Notes: a model not told the origin generated them from the sequence alone. A stretch of 46,120 bases of DNA from Planctomycetota bacterium (GCA_027063065.1 JAMOSO010000031.1:1-46120), one strand, 5' to 3'. Shown: positions 17,919-25,653, numbered from the stretch's first letter. Program-made: numbers and translations.

Positions 17919-18722
17919 TTATGAATTTACTTTTTTGATAATATTGGCGTCAAAATAATTAATACTCATACCGGCATCGACAGTTATTGTTTGTGCTACT
18001 ATACCAGATGAACGTGGCGATAGTAAAAATATTGCTGTATTTGCAGCCTCTTTGGTGGTGATAGCTTTTTGACGAGGGATTATTTTTTCAGCATACATAT
18101 AACTGTCGATATATCCTGGTATGCCCGCACTGGCGGATGTTTTTAGTAAACTTGGGCAAACGGCGTTAAATCTAACATTAGAAAATTTAGAAAAACTTTT
18201 ATTTAAAAAGGCTAATGAGCTTTCCAAAGCAGCTTTAACAGGTGCCATATAACCGTAGTTTTCTGATGCCATACGAGTAGTAGAAATTGAAATAGTGATG
18301 ACAGACGCATTGTTTTCAAGTTGTTCTTTAAAAGCGTTTGCTAAAGCAATTAAAGAAAATGCCGAGATATTTATAGCCTGTAAAAAATCTTCTCTGATAA
18401 CTTCGTGAAAGGGCTTTAGACCTTGGCTATAGTTTGCAAATGCTAAAGAATGCACCATACCATGTATGGGTGCATTAAGGTGTTGTTTGATTTGCATAGC
18501 TACATTGTCAATCTCTGTTTGTTTTTCTACATCACAGGTAAACACAGGTATGTCAGGAAACAGTTTTTTAGAATTGGTTTTTAAATTATCATCTTTAACT
18601 ATGTTTATTAAATTTGCACCAGCATCAATGGCTTCTTTGGCGATGGCAAAAGCTACAGACTTTTTATTAGCCAAACCAAATATTAAAATATTTTTATTTT
18701 TTAATTCTAAAAAATCAGACAT
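17919..18722 (-). CDS. divergent FabI-like enoyl-ACP reductase (SDR)
   Basis: A 267-residue SDR close to FabI in layout: '[17 protein letters not shown]' at the cofactor site, 'VHSLAFAN' in the middle, catalytic-type Tyr156 and Lys163 with the FabI spacing (Y-x6-K), and 'ITVDAGMSI' at the end. FabI reduces trans-2-enoyl-ACP. The second conserved tyrosine of FabI, ten residues before Tyr156, is replaced by Ile146, and the usual YxGxxR block reads 'SISTTRMAS'. It may therefore be a specialised or altered reductase for the locus rather than housekeeping FabI. A good ribosome binding site (AAGGA) precedes the ATG. It abuts oleA. Confidence 0.85.
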   Translation of the reverse strand: MSDFLELKNKNILIFGLANKKSVAFAIAKEAIDAGANLINIVKDDNLKTNSKKLFPDIPVFTCDVEKQTEIDNVAMQIKQHLNAPIHGMVHSLAFANYSQGLKPFHEVIREDFLQAINISAFSLIALANAFKEQLENNASVITISISTTRMASENYGYMAPVKAALESSLAFLNKSFSKFSNVRFNAVCPSLLKTSASAGIPGYIDSYMYAEKIIPRQKAITTKEAANTAIFLLSPRSSGIVAQTITVDAGMSINYFDANIIKKVNS

Positions 18723-18743
18723 GGTTTCCTTTTTAAGAGATTT

Positions 18744-19163
18744 TTAAGTTAGCATTACAGCAAACTCTACACTTAGAGCTAATTTCGAGTTTATACGCAT
18801 TTTGGCTTTCATAAACCATGCAGAAGATAATGTTTCTGTGTGGTTTACCTCTATTTCCACTTTATCATTGGGTAGTACTTCTTTTTTAAATTTTGCACCT
18901 AAAATACGAGTTAATACAGGTACGCCTTTAAAAGAGTTACCATTGGCTTGCATTTGTTTAGAAATCATCGCAGCGCCACTTTGAAAGCAGGCTTCACACA
19001 GGATGACTCCAGGGACTATTGGGTGCTCAGGATAGTGTCCATTAAAAAAATCCAACGTATCTGGAAATTCTGCCGATGTTTTAATATATCCTTCACGGTG
19101 TTCTAGAATATCGCTGACCCATAAAAATGGATCGCGATGGGGGATTAAATCTTTAATATCCAT
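18744..19163 (-). CDS. fabZ: FabZ-like 3-hydroxyacyl-ACP dehydratase
   Basis: A 139-residue hot-dog-fold dehydratase that would remove water from 3-hydroxyacyl-ACP to give the 2-enoyl-ACP. The N-terminal 'LIPHRDPFLWV' and the active-site His43 in 'FNGHYPEHPIVPGV' and Glu57 in 'LCEACFQ' match FabZ. It lies between fabG and the FabI-like gene (5 and 21 bp gaps) in the order reduction-dehydration-reduction, and is thus likely part of a dedicated elongation cycle. A GGAGG sequence at the end of fabG is about 12 nt upstream of its ATG. Confidence 0.9.
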   Translation of the reverse strand: MDIKDLIPHRDPFLWVSDILEHREGYIKTSAEFPDTLDFFNGHYPEHPIVPGVILCEACFQSGAAMISKQMQANGNSFKGVPVLTRILGAKFKKEVLPNDKVEIEVNHTETLSSAWFMKAKMRINSKLALSVEFAVMLT

Positions 19164-19168
19164 CGATA

Positions 19169-19906
19169 TTAAAGACCTCCGTTAATTTCGAGGGTTGTTC
19201 CAGTAATATAGCTGGCTTCTTTTGAACATAAAAATTTTACGCCATTTGCTATATCTTGTGGTTCACCAAATTTTTTGGCAGGTATTTGTTTTAGGTATTC
19301 TGCTACTAAATCTTCAGGTAAATCATCAATTAATTCTGTACCTATAAAGCCAGGCAAAACAGAATTAACTGTAATATTACGTTTAGCAACTTCTTTCGAC
19401 AAAGAACGAGCCATTGCTATTTGTCCCGCTTTTGACGCAGAGTAATTAGCTTGACCAGGCAATCCCATATATGAGGCTGGACTAGAAGTAAACACGATAC
19501 GTCCATAACGTTTTTTTGCCATACGCTTGACAGCTTGTTTGGCCATTAAAAAGCTACCTGTTAAATTGACATCAATGACGCGGTTCCACTGTTCATCTTT
19601 CATTAAAGCCATAAATGCATCTTGGCGAATACCTGCATTGCACACTATGATATCAATTTTGTCTACCAAGCTATCGACTTCTTTATAAAAATCATCCACG
19701 GCATCAGTTTTAGATACATCAAATTTTCTTATGTGCATTCTATCAGGGGCAGAGCTAGAGGCTTTCATCTCTTCAGCTACGGCATCGTTGCCCGCATAGG
19801 TTACTATGACAGTGGCACCTTCGTTTAAAAACATTTCTGAAATGGCGCGCCCAATACCTCGTGTGCCTCCAGTTACAATTGCTACTTGATTTTTAAATTG
19901 TGACAT
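19169..19906 (-). CDS. fabG: FabG-like 3-oxoacyl-ACP reductase
   Basis: A 245-residue SDR that would reduce 3-oxoacyl-ACP with NADPH. It has the cofactor loop 'VTGGTRGIGRAI' (10-21), NAG, the catalytic Ser in 'FTSSPASYMG' and the YSASK catalytic block, plus 'VNSVLPGFIGTEL'. The length is typical. The ribosome binding site AAGGA lies 6 nt before the ATG. It follows the first CrtI-like gene by 35 bp and precedes fabZ by 5 bp. Many SDRs share these motifs; the neighbours make the FabG role likely, with the locus ACP as carrier. Confidence 0.9.
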   Translation of the reverse strand: MSQFKNQVAIVTGGTRGIGRAISEMFLNEGATVIVTYAGNDAVAEEMKASSSAPDRMHIRKFDVSKTDAVDDFYKEVDSLVDKIDIIVCNAGIRQDAFMALMKDEQWNRVIDVNLTGSFLMAKQAVKRMAKKRYGRIVFTSSPASYMGLPGQANYSASKAGQIAMARSLSKEVAKRNITVNSVLPGFIGTELIDDLPEDLVAEYLKQIPAKKFGEPQDIANGVKFLCSKEASYITGTTLEINGGL

Positions 19907-19941
19907 ATATTTTCCTTTTTATTATTTTGATATATAAAAAA

Positions 19942-21375
19942 TTATTTTCTTAAATAGGCATCTGCGTCATTGCAGACAATCGCCCCGTAATTCATAGCTC
20001 CAAGCCAACCAGACATAATAATGCCTACACTGCCTACATGAAATAATCCAGCTACTTGTTTATGTAAATTGCGAGAATATTCTAAACCTTCAAATTTTGT
20101 TCCGAAGGAAGAGCCTCCTCTGTGTAAGGTATAGCGTTTAAATGTTTTTGGTGTGGCAGCCTCAATCCAATCGGATTTTTCTACAATGCCGGGTATAAAT
20201 TTTTCTAAGTCGCTGCTGGCTCTTTTAATCAGGTTTTCTTTTGCTATAGCGTAGTCATCTTTGCTTAAGTTGACCCAGTCTTCATATCGTGCATTTAAAG
20301 ATGATACAACAGCGTAGTGATTTTCGTATTTAGAATTGTCTGCACGACATTCTGGATAATATATTGAAAATGTTTGACTGGTGGTATTAAAGTCAAACAG
20401 TTCATCTGTGGTAAATGTTTCGGCTTTAGAAGTAAAAACTAAGTCGCCCAAAAATGGAAATGACTCACCTTTTTTGATGCCAAAGTAAACTTGTGAACTC
20501 GAAGAATTAACCCTGATTTTTTTTGCCTGGCAAATCCAATCTTGTTTAAAATGCTCTTTGTCAGTTAAATCAAATATGGTATTAACTAATCCAGCGTTTG
20601 ATACAACAGATTTAGCAGGGATAAATATTTGTTGGTTTTTGTATGTAACGCTTACCCCTTGCACTTTTTTATTTTCTATTTCTATTTTATCAACTTTGGT
20701 ATTAGTGCAAATTGTGCCGCCATTACGTTGTATCTCTTCTGCCATGAGGGCTATCATTTTGTCTGTACCACCTTGAAATGTATAGACACCTTTAGACATA
20801 AAATTAGAAAAAACAATACCATAAGTTAAGGCGAGATCTTCTAGAGTAGAGCCGTTGGCGTATGTTATAGGCTCTAATAAAAAACGATGGACATCGTTGC
20901 GGTTTGGAAAATATTTTTCGAATAGCTCACCAGTGGTCTGGGTGTTGTCTTCGTAATAATTCATATTAAAAATGGTTTCAAAAAAACCATCAATATTTTT
21001 GCGTGGTATTTTAAAATGATTTTCTAATAATTCGGTAAAATGTTCGCGTGTGAATGTACTTTCTAGTTGATATTGAGGATTGACAAAACGAATTCCTTTA
21101 AGTTGGACAATACGGTTTTTTATTTCTTTGTTCCAATATCTACGGCAACTTTTAATCATACCATATGGAAATCCATGTAGGCTAACATCAAAAATATGTC
21201 CATTTGGCCGTGTAAACCAAGTTGCCAGTCCGCCAAGTTGAAAATGATGTTCTAATAATAAAACTTTATGTCCTTGACGTGCCAGCATATTGGCACAAGT
21301 TAATCCGCCAAGTCCTGAACCTATGATGACAGAATCATAAGTAGATTTTAAATTTGTAAGTTTTGATATTGGCAT
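19942..21375 (-). CDS. CrtI/CrtISO-like FAD-dependent oxidoreductase 1
   Basis: A 477-residue flavoprotein of the phytoene desaturase/carotenoid isomerase/retinol saturase superfamily. The FAD loop 'VIIGSGLGGLTCANMLARQG' starts near residue 16, followed by 'LLLEHHFQLGGLATWF'. The C-terminal 'GLFHVGSVGIIMSGWLGAMNYG' closes the FAD site. There is no carotenoid synthase (crtB/crtE) in the window, and the gene sits between fatty-acid genes, so an acyl-chain substrate is more likely. The reaction could be desaturation, isomerisation or saturation. It is 124 bp downstream of its paralogue, a gap holding a possible internal promoter. Confidence 0.85.
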   Translation of the reverse strand: MPISKLTNLKSTYDSVIIGSGLGGLTCANMLARQGHKVLLLEHHFQLGGLATWFTRPNGHIFDVSLHGFPYGMIKSCRRYWNKEIKNRIVQLKGIRFVNPQYQLESTFTREHFTELLENHFKIPRKNIDGFFETIFNMNYYEDNTQTTGELFEKYFPNRNDVHRFLLEPITYANGSTLEDLALTYGIVFSNFMSKGVYTFQGGTDKMIALMAEEIQRNGGTICTNTKVDKIEIENKKVQGVSVTYKNQQIFIPAKSVVSNAGLVNTIFDLTDKEHFKQDWICQAKKIRVNSSSSQVYFGIKKGESFPFLGDLVFTSKAETFTTDELFDFNTTSQTFSIYYPECRADNSKYENHYAVVSSLNARYEDWVNLSKDDYAIAKENLIKRASSDLEKFIPGIVEKSDWIEAATPKTFKRYTLHRGGSSFGTKFEGLEYSRNLHKQVAGLFHVGSVGIIMSGWLGAMNYGAIVCNDADAYLRK

Positions 21376-21409
21376 GCAGTCTTAAGTCCAACTATATAAT
21401 AAACCTTTA

Positions 21410-21415
21410 ATTATA
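21410..21415 (-). promoter_or_regulatory. possible internal -10 box before CrtI-like gene 1
   Basis: The 124-bp gap between the two CrtI-like genes holds a TATAAT on the minus strand, about 35 nt before the downstream ATG, with only a poor -35 (TTTAAC, 16 nt upstream). It may let the downstream part of the operon be transcribed on its own. Weak evidence. Confidence 0.3.
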
Positions 21416-21499
21416 GAGGCTTGTTTTTTTTGTTAAACTTTTTTTTTTAGCAAACTGATGTGTTAAAGCGTCAGTGTTTTTAGATGAAATGAGATTTAA

Positions 21500-22864
21500 T
21501 TATAGCAACTGTTGATTGACTATAGTTAACCCGCTTAACATAGCGCCTACAATACCTAGATAACCTTGATCGGTACCTGCTATAAAACAGTTATCGTAAT
21601 TGGTTAATCCCAAGCGGTTTTTAATCGGCGAACCGTAAATAGAACCATTTTTCTTGCCAGTGTATCTTTCTACGGTTGTAGGTGTAAAACTGTCTTGAAA
21701 AAAGGCTTTGTGTGAGGGGGGGGGGATTGGGATAGCCTTTAAACTTTGCTTGGCAAGGGTGTCTTTTTGTGTTTTATACGATTGCTTATCCAGCACTTTC
21801 CAGTTTGTGTAATTTGCTAGATGAGTTATGCGTAATTGTCCTCGTTCAGGTGTATAGTTTTTAAAATTGCCAGGAAAGCAGATAACGCCAGAGTTGTAGT
21901 CTACTAATGTTTTGGGGCTAGCGTAATTAAAATGGTTAGAATTATTAAAAAATGTGATGGCAGCCTCAGTTGAGAATTTTGTATTATAGTCGTATATAAA
22001 TAGGCTTTCTACATAAGCTAAGCGCCCGCTAGTTGCGATAATTTCATCTTGATTATTTTCTTCTAAAAACTCTAAAGTATTAGGTGTTCCCGCAGTTGAT
22101 ATAATTGCATCGCAGGTAATTTCAGTGCCGTTTTCTAAACGTATGCCTAAGACTTTATTTTTATTTTTGAGTATTTTAGCTACTTTTGATTTGAATTTTA
22201 TTTCTCCACCTTGATTGGCATATCCTGATAACAATCGTTCTAGAAGCCATTTAATACCTCCAGAACATCTAAAAAAACCTTCTTTAAATAAGGCTTCAAA
22301 CATAATAGTAAATTGAGCCCAATCTAAATCATTTTCTTGGTATCCACCATAAAATTGTATGGGACAAAGTAGCATTTCAATTAAAAGTGGATCTGTTATA
22401 TATGTAGATAATATTGTACGGGCAGATATGTATTTGCTAGGGGTGAAAGCATCAAAATCATTAATTGCAGTTACTAAATTTTTAAAATTATCAATTTGTT
22501 TAGGAAATTGCTTGGCGATTTCTGATATAAACAGTTCAAAATCGTTAGAAAATTTTAACTTTGTATCTGGAAATGCAATTTCACTAAATTTGTGGGGGTA
22601 AATTTCAAATTCGTGATGTTTTATTTTTAACTGTCTTAGTAATCTTGTTAAAGGAGCAGAGCGTTGTGCTTTTGTAGCGTAATTTGTGATGGCGTGCAGG
22701 CCAGTTTCTAACAACAAACCTTTGCGAGTGTAGTAAGAATTTAACCCGCCAGCAATGCTGTGTTGTTCAACTATAAGCGTTGATTCTCCAGTGCGCGCAT
22801 GACGCAATCCAGCTGATAAGCCAGAAAGCCCAGCCCCAATTATAATAAGTTTGTAATGTTCCAC
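21500..22864 (-). CDS. CrtI/CrtISO-like FAD-dependent oxidoreductase 2 (contains C10 tract)
   Basis: A 454-residue paralogue of the flavoenzyme downstream. The N-terminal 'LIIIGAGLSGLSAGLRHARTG' is the FAD loop and the C-terminal 'GTDQGYLGIVGAMLSGLTIV' the closing FAD-binding segment. The first codon is a GTG at 22864 without a clear ribosome binding site; a hairpin lies 7 nt upstream. The coding strand holds ten C in a row at 21716-21725 (codons ~380-383, reading IPPP). A one-base slip there would remove the last ~70 residues, including the C-terminal FAD segment. As read here the frame is open. The paralogue pair without carotenoid genes points to acyl-chain chemistry. Confidence 0.85.
   Translation of the reverse strand: MEHYKLIIIGAGLSGLSAGLRHARTGESTLIVEQHSIAGGLNSYYTRKGLLLETGLHAITNYATKAQRSAPLTRLLRQLKIKHHEFEIYPHKFSEIAFPDTKLKFSNDFELFISEIAKQFPKQIDNFKNLVTAINDFDAFTPSKYISARTILSTYITDPLLIEMLLCPIQFYGGYQENDLDWAQFTIMFEALFKEGFFRCSGGIKWLLERLLSGYANQGGEIKFKSKVAKILKNKNKVLGIRLENGTEITCDAIISTAGTPNTLEFLEENNQDEIIATSGRLAYVESLFIYDYNTKFSTEAAITFFNNSNHFNYASPKTLVDYNSGVICFPGNFKNYTPERGQLRITHLANYTNWKVLDKQSYKTQKDTLAKQSLKAIPIPPPSHKAFFQDSFTPTTVERYTGKKNGSIYGSPIKNRLGLTNYDNCFIAGTDQGYLGIVGAMLSGLTIVNQQLL
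21716..21725. repeat. 10-bp G/C homopolymer inside CrtI-like gene 2
   Basis: Ten consecutive G on the plus strand (C on the coding strand) inside an otherwise AT-rich region. The next longest G/C runs I noticed in the window are 5-6. Such tracts mutate by slipped-strand mispairing in other bacteria and switch genes on and off. The tract is in frame as given. Confidence 0.9.
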
Positions 22865-22871
22865 TTTTTTG

Positions 22872-22896
22872 TGCGAGCAGGTTTAACCTGCTCGCA
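22872..22896. other. perfect inverted repeat between ACP and CrtI-like gene 2
   Basis: Two perfect 12-base arms (22872-22883 and 22885-22896) around one central base; as RNA it would form a stem of about 10 GC-rich pairs with a 5-nt loop. It fills the 38-bp gap inside the operon. No U tract follows on the minus strand, so it is more likely an mRNA-stability or partial-termination element that raises ACP relative to downstream genes, or an operator. Confidence 0.7.
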
Positions 22897-22902
22897 ATTA
22901 AT

Positions 22903-23154
22903 TTATTTATCGGCTAATAAAGGCTCTAAATAATTAACTGATTTGTTTAGAGTCTCAAAGTTGCCGTAATCTTCTTCGGGAATTTGGATTTGAAACCGTT
23001 TACGCAATTCCATCACAATGTCTAAAAAATCCATTGAATCCAACTCTATTTGGTCTCTAAGTGCTTTATCTCCGTCAATTTTTGAGAGGTCTTCCTCATC
23101 GTTAATGTCTTCGATAATTTCAAGTACTACGTCTTTAATGTCGTCGCGTGTCAT
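22903..23154 (-). CDS. acyl carrier protein of the lipid locus
   Basis: A small acidic carrier protein of 83 residues. The phosphopantetheine attachment serine is in 'ELDSMDFLDIVMELRKRF' (DSMD instead of the usual DSLD), Ser40 counted from the chosen start. I chose the ATG at 23154, which has GGAG 6 nt upstream, over the in-frame ATG at 23175, which lies inside fabF and has no ribosome binding site. It follows the KS gene by 10 bp. It is not clearly the housekeeping AcpP and probably carries the growing chain of this pathway. The holo-ACP synthase at 34103 could load it. Confidence 0.92.
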   Translation of the reverse strand: MTRDDIKDVVLEIIEDINDEEDLSKIDGDKALRDQIELDSMDFLDIVMELRKRFQIQIPEEDYGNFETLNKSVNYLEPLLADK

Positions 23155-23164
23155 TATTACTCCG

Positions 23165-24412
23165 TTACTGCTCAAATTTAGTCACAATAATTACTGAATT
23201 AATACCAACCATTCCAAAAGAATTATTTAAAATGGTTTTTACGTTTACACCTTCTTTGGGTTTGTTAACTACAAGGTTGGGGCAATCGCATTCAGGATCA
23301 ATATTATTCAGATTTATTGTTGGATGTACACAGGAATCTTCAAAAGAACCAAGGTTGCCTGCTAATTCTAATGATCCAGCCGCACCCATACAGTGACCGA
23401 TATAACCTTTTGTAGCATTTATATATGTATTTTTGCAATTTTTGAAAACTTCCCTAATTCCTCGCATCTCTTGTACGTCACCTTGCGGTGTGCCAGTGGC
23501 GTGGCAGTTGACAATGTCTATGTCTTCTGCATTTAGCCCGGCTTTTTTTAGAGCAGCTTGCATACACTCTATTTGTCTAGTTGTATTGGGCAATACAAAA
23601 TCTGTAGCATCACTATTGGTATGGTAACCAGTAATTTCACAGTAAATTTTTGCTCCGCGTTTTTTTGCATCTTCTAGGCGCTCTAAGGTATATAGACAAG
23701 CTCCTTCAGATACAACAATTCCATTGCGCTGGGTATCAAATGGTCTGGAAGCTTTGTTAGGATCTGGGTGCTTTGCTAACGCTTGTTGAGCTTTAAATCC
23801 TGCAAATATTCCAAAGCTAGATGTTGATTCGCTTACTCCTCCAGTTAATGCGACATCAACTTCACCTAACCTAAGCATTTGCAATCCGTGTATTAATGCT
23901 GTATTGCCAGCGGCACAAGCGGCTCCGATTGAATAGTGTGGGCCAGTAATACCAAGGTTTAAGGTTATTTCACCAGCGGGGCTGTTTAGGACTGTGCGTG
24001 GGTTATGATGATGTGTCCAATAGTCGACGTTGTAGTCAAATTGACTAATGTTGTAAACTTCGTTTTCAGTTTCAACATTACCGTGTTCAGTTAATCCAGT
24101 ATAAACGCCAATGCGACTTTTGTCACAGTTATTCAAATCTATATTAGCATCATTAATGGCTTCGTTTGCTGCATAAACAGCTAAACATCCAGCTCTTGTG
24201 CCACGTTTGTTTTCTTTGCGTTTGCGATATTTAGTTTCTTCAAAATTGCAAATACCTGCTGGCACTTTGCCTATATATCTATGTTCAATTTCTTGAATGT
24301 GATTGCGTCCATCAAGTAATGCTTGACGAAAATCAGTTAGATTGTTGGCGTTTGGTGCTACAAGACCAACGCCAGTTATAACGATACGTTGAGAATCAGG
24401 TAATTGTGACAT
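23165..24412 (-). CDS. FabF-like beta-ketoacyl-ACP synthase (KAS II type)
   Basis: A 415-residue condensing enzyme that would extend the acyl-ACP chain with malonyl-ACP. The Cys-His-His triad is intact: Cys166 in 'GAACAAGNTAL', His304 in 'CHATGTPQGD' and His340 in 'KGYIGHCMGAAG'. The nucleophile motif is GAACAAG rather than the GTACATS of FabF, and HATGT replaces HGTST, so it is a divergent, probably specialised, KS. There is no second KS or chain-length factor beside it, unlike aryl polyene loci. It is the first gene of the minus-strand lipid block, with a promoter in front of it. Confidence 0.92.
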   Translation of the reverse strand: MSQLPDSQRIVITGVGLVAPNANNLTDFRQALLDGRNHIQEIEHRYIGKVPAGICNFEETKYRKRKENKRGTRAGCLAVYAANEAINDANIDLNNCDKSRIGVYTGLTEHGNVETENEVYNISQFDYNVDYWTHHHNPRTVLNSPAGEITLNLGITGPHYSIGAACAAGNTALIHGLQMLRLGEVDVALTGGVSESTSSFGIFAGFKAQQALAKHPDPNKASRPFDTQRNGIVVSEGACLYTLERLEDAKKRGAKIYCEITGYHTNSDATDFVLPNTTRQIECMQAALKKAGLNAEDIDIVNCHATGTPQGDVQEMRGIREVFKNCKNTYINATKGYIGHCMGAAGSLELAGNLGSFEDSCVHPTINLNNIDPECDCPNLVVNKPKEGVNVKTILNNSFGMVGINSVIIVTKFEQ

Positions 24413-24442
24413 AAGTTCTTCAAAGATAATAAAAAAAATACA

Positions 24443-24470
24443 ATTATAGAAGATATTATAATTATGTCGA
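24443..24470 (-). promoter_or_regulatory. promoter of the lipid operon
   Basis: On the minus strand a -35 TCGACA (24470-24465, one mismatch to consensus) is separated by 16 nt from a perfect -10 TATAAT (24448-24443). The predicted start is near 24436, leaving about 24 nt of leader before the fabF-like ATG. The divergent glycosyltransferase gene starts 106 bp from that ATG. Confidence 0.6.
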
Positions 24471-24505
24471 GGTGTTATATGTTTTCATTCTTAATTTATC
24501 TTTGT

Positions 24506-24511
24506 TATGAT
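24506..24511 (+). promoter_or_regulatory. -10 box directly before the glycosyltransferase gene
   Basis: TATGAT lies exactly 6 nt before the ATG at 24518. No ribosome binding site is seen, and the -35 is poor (TTTTCA, 18 nt upstream). The arrangement matches the putative leaderless promoters at 2362 and 7284. Confidence 0.4.
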
Positions 24512-24517
24512 GTGTTT

Positions 24518-25615
24518 ATGAATAAAAAATTAACAATTTTACATACAGAAGCATCTTTGGGTTGGGGTGGACAAGAAAAACGCATTATGCGAGTTATGCT
24601 TGGCAGTTTACAAGCGGGACACAATGTATTGTTGGCGTGTAATCAAAAGTCTAAAATATACAAAGAAGCTAAGGCGGTCGGTATTAAGGTTTTACATATA
24701 TGCCATCGTTCAACTATAGATCCTTTAGCAATTTTTAATTATATTAAGATTATTAAAAAATATAGTGTTGATTTAGTGCATACGCATAGTTCTAGGGACG
24801 CTTGGAATGCTGGTATTGCAGCGCGTTTAAGTATGTGTAAACCAATTGTAATTAGAACTAGGCATTTGGCAGGTAAGATAGCAAACCCATTTGTGTATAA
24901 GTATTTAGCTGACAAGGTAGTTACGGTTGGTGCTTATATGGCGCGGGTTTTTGTGGATAAATATGGGCTTACAAAAGATAAAGTTTTAACCATTAGAACG
25001 GGCATAGATTTAGATTTTTTTAATCCAAATAAGTCGTACCGTAATTTGCGTGATATGTGGGGGTGTTCGCAAGAAGATATAATTATAATACAGGTGGCTG
25101 TCTTACGTGGTAAAAAAGGTCATAAAGTTTTGTTTAATGCGCTTAGATTTTTAATAGATAAAGGGTATAGCAATGTAAAAGTTGTCGTTGTGGGTGATGG
25201 ACCAATGAAAGACTACTTAAACGATTTGATAGTAGAGTTATCGTTGCAATCTAACGTTGTTATGGTTGGTCATCGGGAAAATATACCAGAATATTTGGTA
25301 AACGCTGATATTTTTTGCTTGCCGTCTTTTGAAGAGGCCTTAGGAACATCCATTTTAGAAGCTATGGCAATGGGTTTGCCAGCAGTGGCATCAGATGTTG
25401 GTGGTATCCCAGAATTAATTGATAGCAGTAGAGGCGGTTTGTTTGCAGTTGAAAATGATGTGGAATGTGCCAAAGAGTTAGAGGTGTTATTGGATAAATC
25501 AATTTTGGATGAAAAAGGAACTGCTGCTAAAAAATATGCTCAATCTACTGCCAGTTTACATCTTATGGTTGAGCAAACTTTAAATTTGTATCAAAGCTGT
25601 ATTTCGGGTTGTTAA
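24518..25615 (+). CDS. GT4-family glycosyltransferase
   Basis: A 365-residue retaining glycosyltransferase with two Rossmann halves. The N-terminal half has 'ILHTEASLGWGGQEKRIM', and the C-terminal half has the GT4 donor-binding motif EALGTSILEAMAMG with the E-x7-E glutamates, followed by 'PAVASDVGGIPELI'. Such enzymes build lipopolysaccharide or other surface glycans. I place the start at the ATG at 24518, where the family begins; an ATG at 24464 would add 18 residues and fall in the promoter region. It is transcribed away from the lipid operon. The sugar and acceptor are unknown. Confidence 0.85.
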   Translation: MNKKLTILHTEASLGWGGQEKRIMRVMLGSLQAGHNVLLACNQKSKIYKEAKAVGIKVLHICHRSTIDPLAIFNYIKIIKKYSVDLVHTHSSRDAWNAGIAARLSMCKPIVIRTRHLAGKIANPFVYKYLADKVVTVGAYMARVFVDKYGLTKDKVLTIRTGIDLDFFNPNKSYRNLRDMWGCSQEDIIIIQVAVLRGKKGHKVLFNALRFLIDKGYSNVKVVVVGDGPMKDYLNDLIVELSLQSNVVMVGHRENIPEYLVNADIFCLPSFEEALGTSILEAMAMGLPAVASDVGGIPELIDSSRGGLFAVENDVECAKELEVLLDKSILDEKGTAAKKYAQSTASLHLMVEQTLNLYQSCISGC

Positions 25616-25628
25616 TCTATGGTTTGCA

Positions 25629-25653
25629 AAACTATAAGTTTAAAGTTATAGTT
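25629..25653 (+). terminator. weak AT-rich hairpin after the glycosyltransferase
   Basis: Eight-base arms (25630-25637 and 25646-25653) with an 8-nt loop lie 15 nt after the stop. The stem is AT-rich and is not followed by a clear U tract, so it is at best a weak terminator. Confidence 0.25.

Noticed and set aside
19942-22864. Reading the CrtI-like pair as a carotenoid pathway, supported by dxr at 29294
   Set aside because: There is no phytoene synthase, GGPP synthase or cyclase in the window, and dxr is an ordinary MEP-pathway gene on the other strand and in another operon.
21500-22864. CrtI-like gene 2 as a pseudogene because of the C10 tract
   Set aside because: The frame is open from the GTG to the stop with both FAD segments in place, so in this copy the gene reads as intact.
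8641-24412. Reading the lipid block as an aryl polyene or flexirubin cluster
   Set aside because: It has one KS II with no chain-length-factor partner, no aromatic starter enzyme, no acyltransferase or glycolipid-type export genes, and includes oleABCD, which those clusters lack.
24464-24517. Upstream ATG for the glycosyltransferase
   Set aside because: It would add 18 residues not typical of GT4 enzymes and would overlap the promoter region of the divergent lipid operon.
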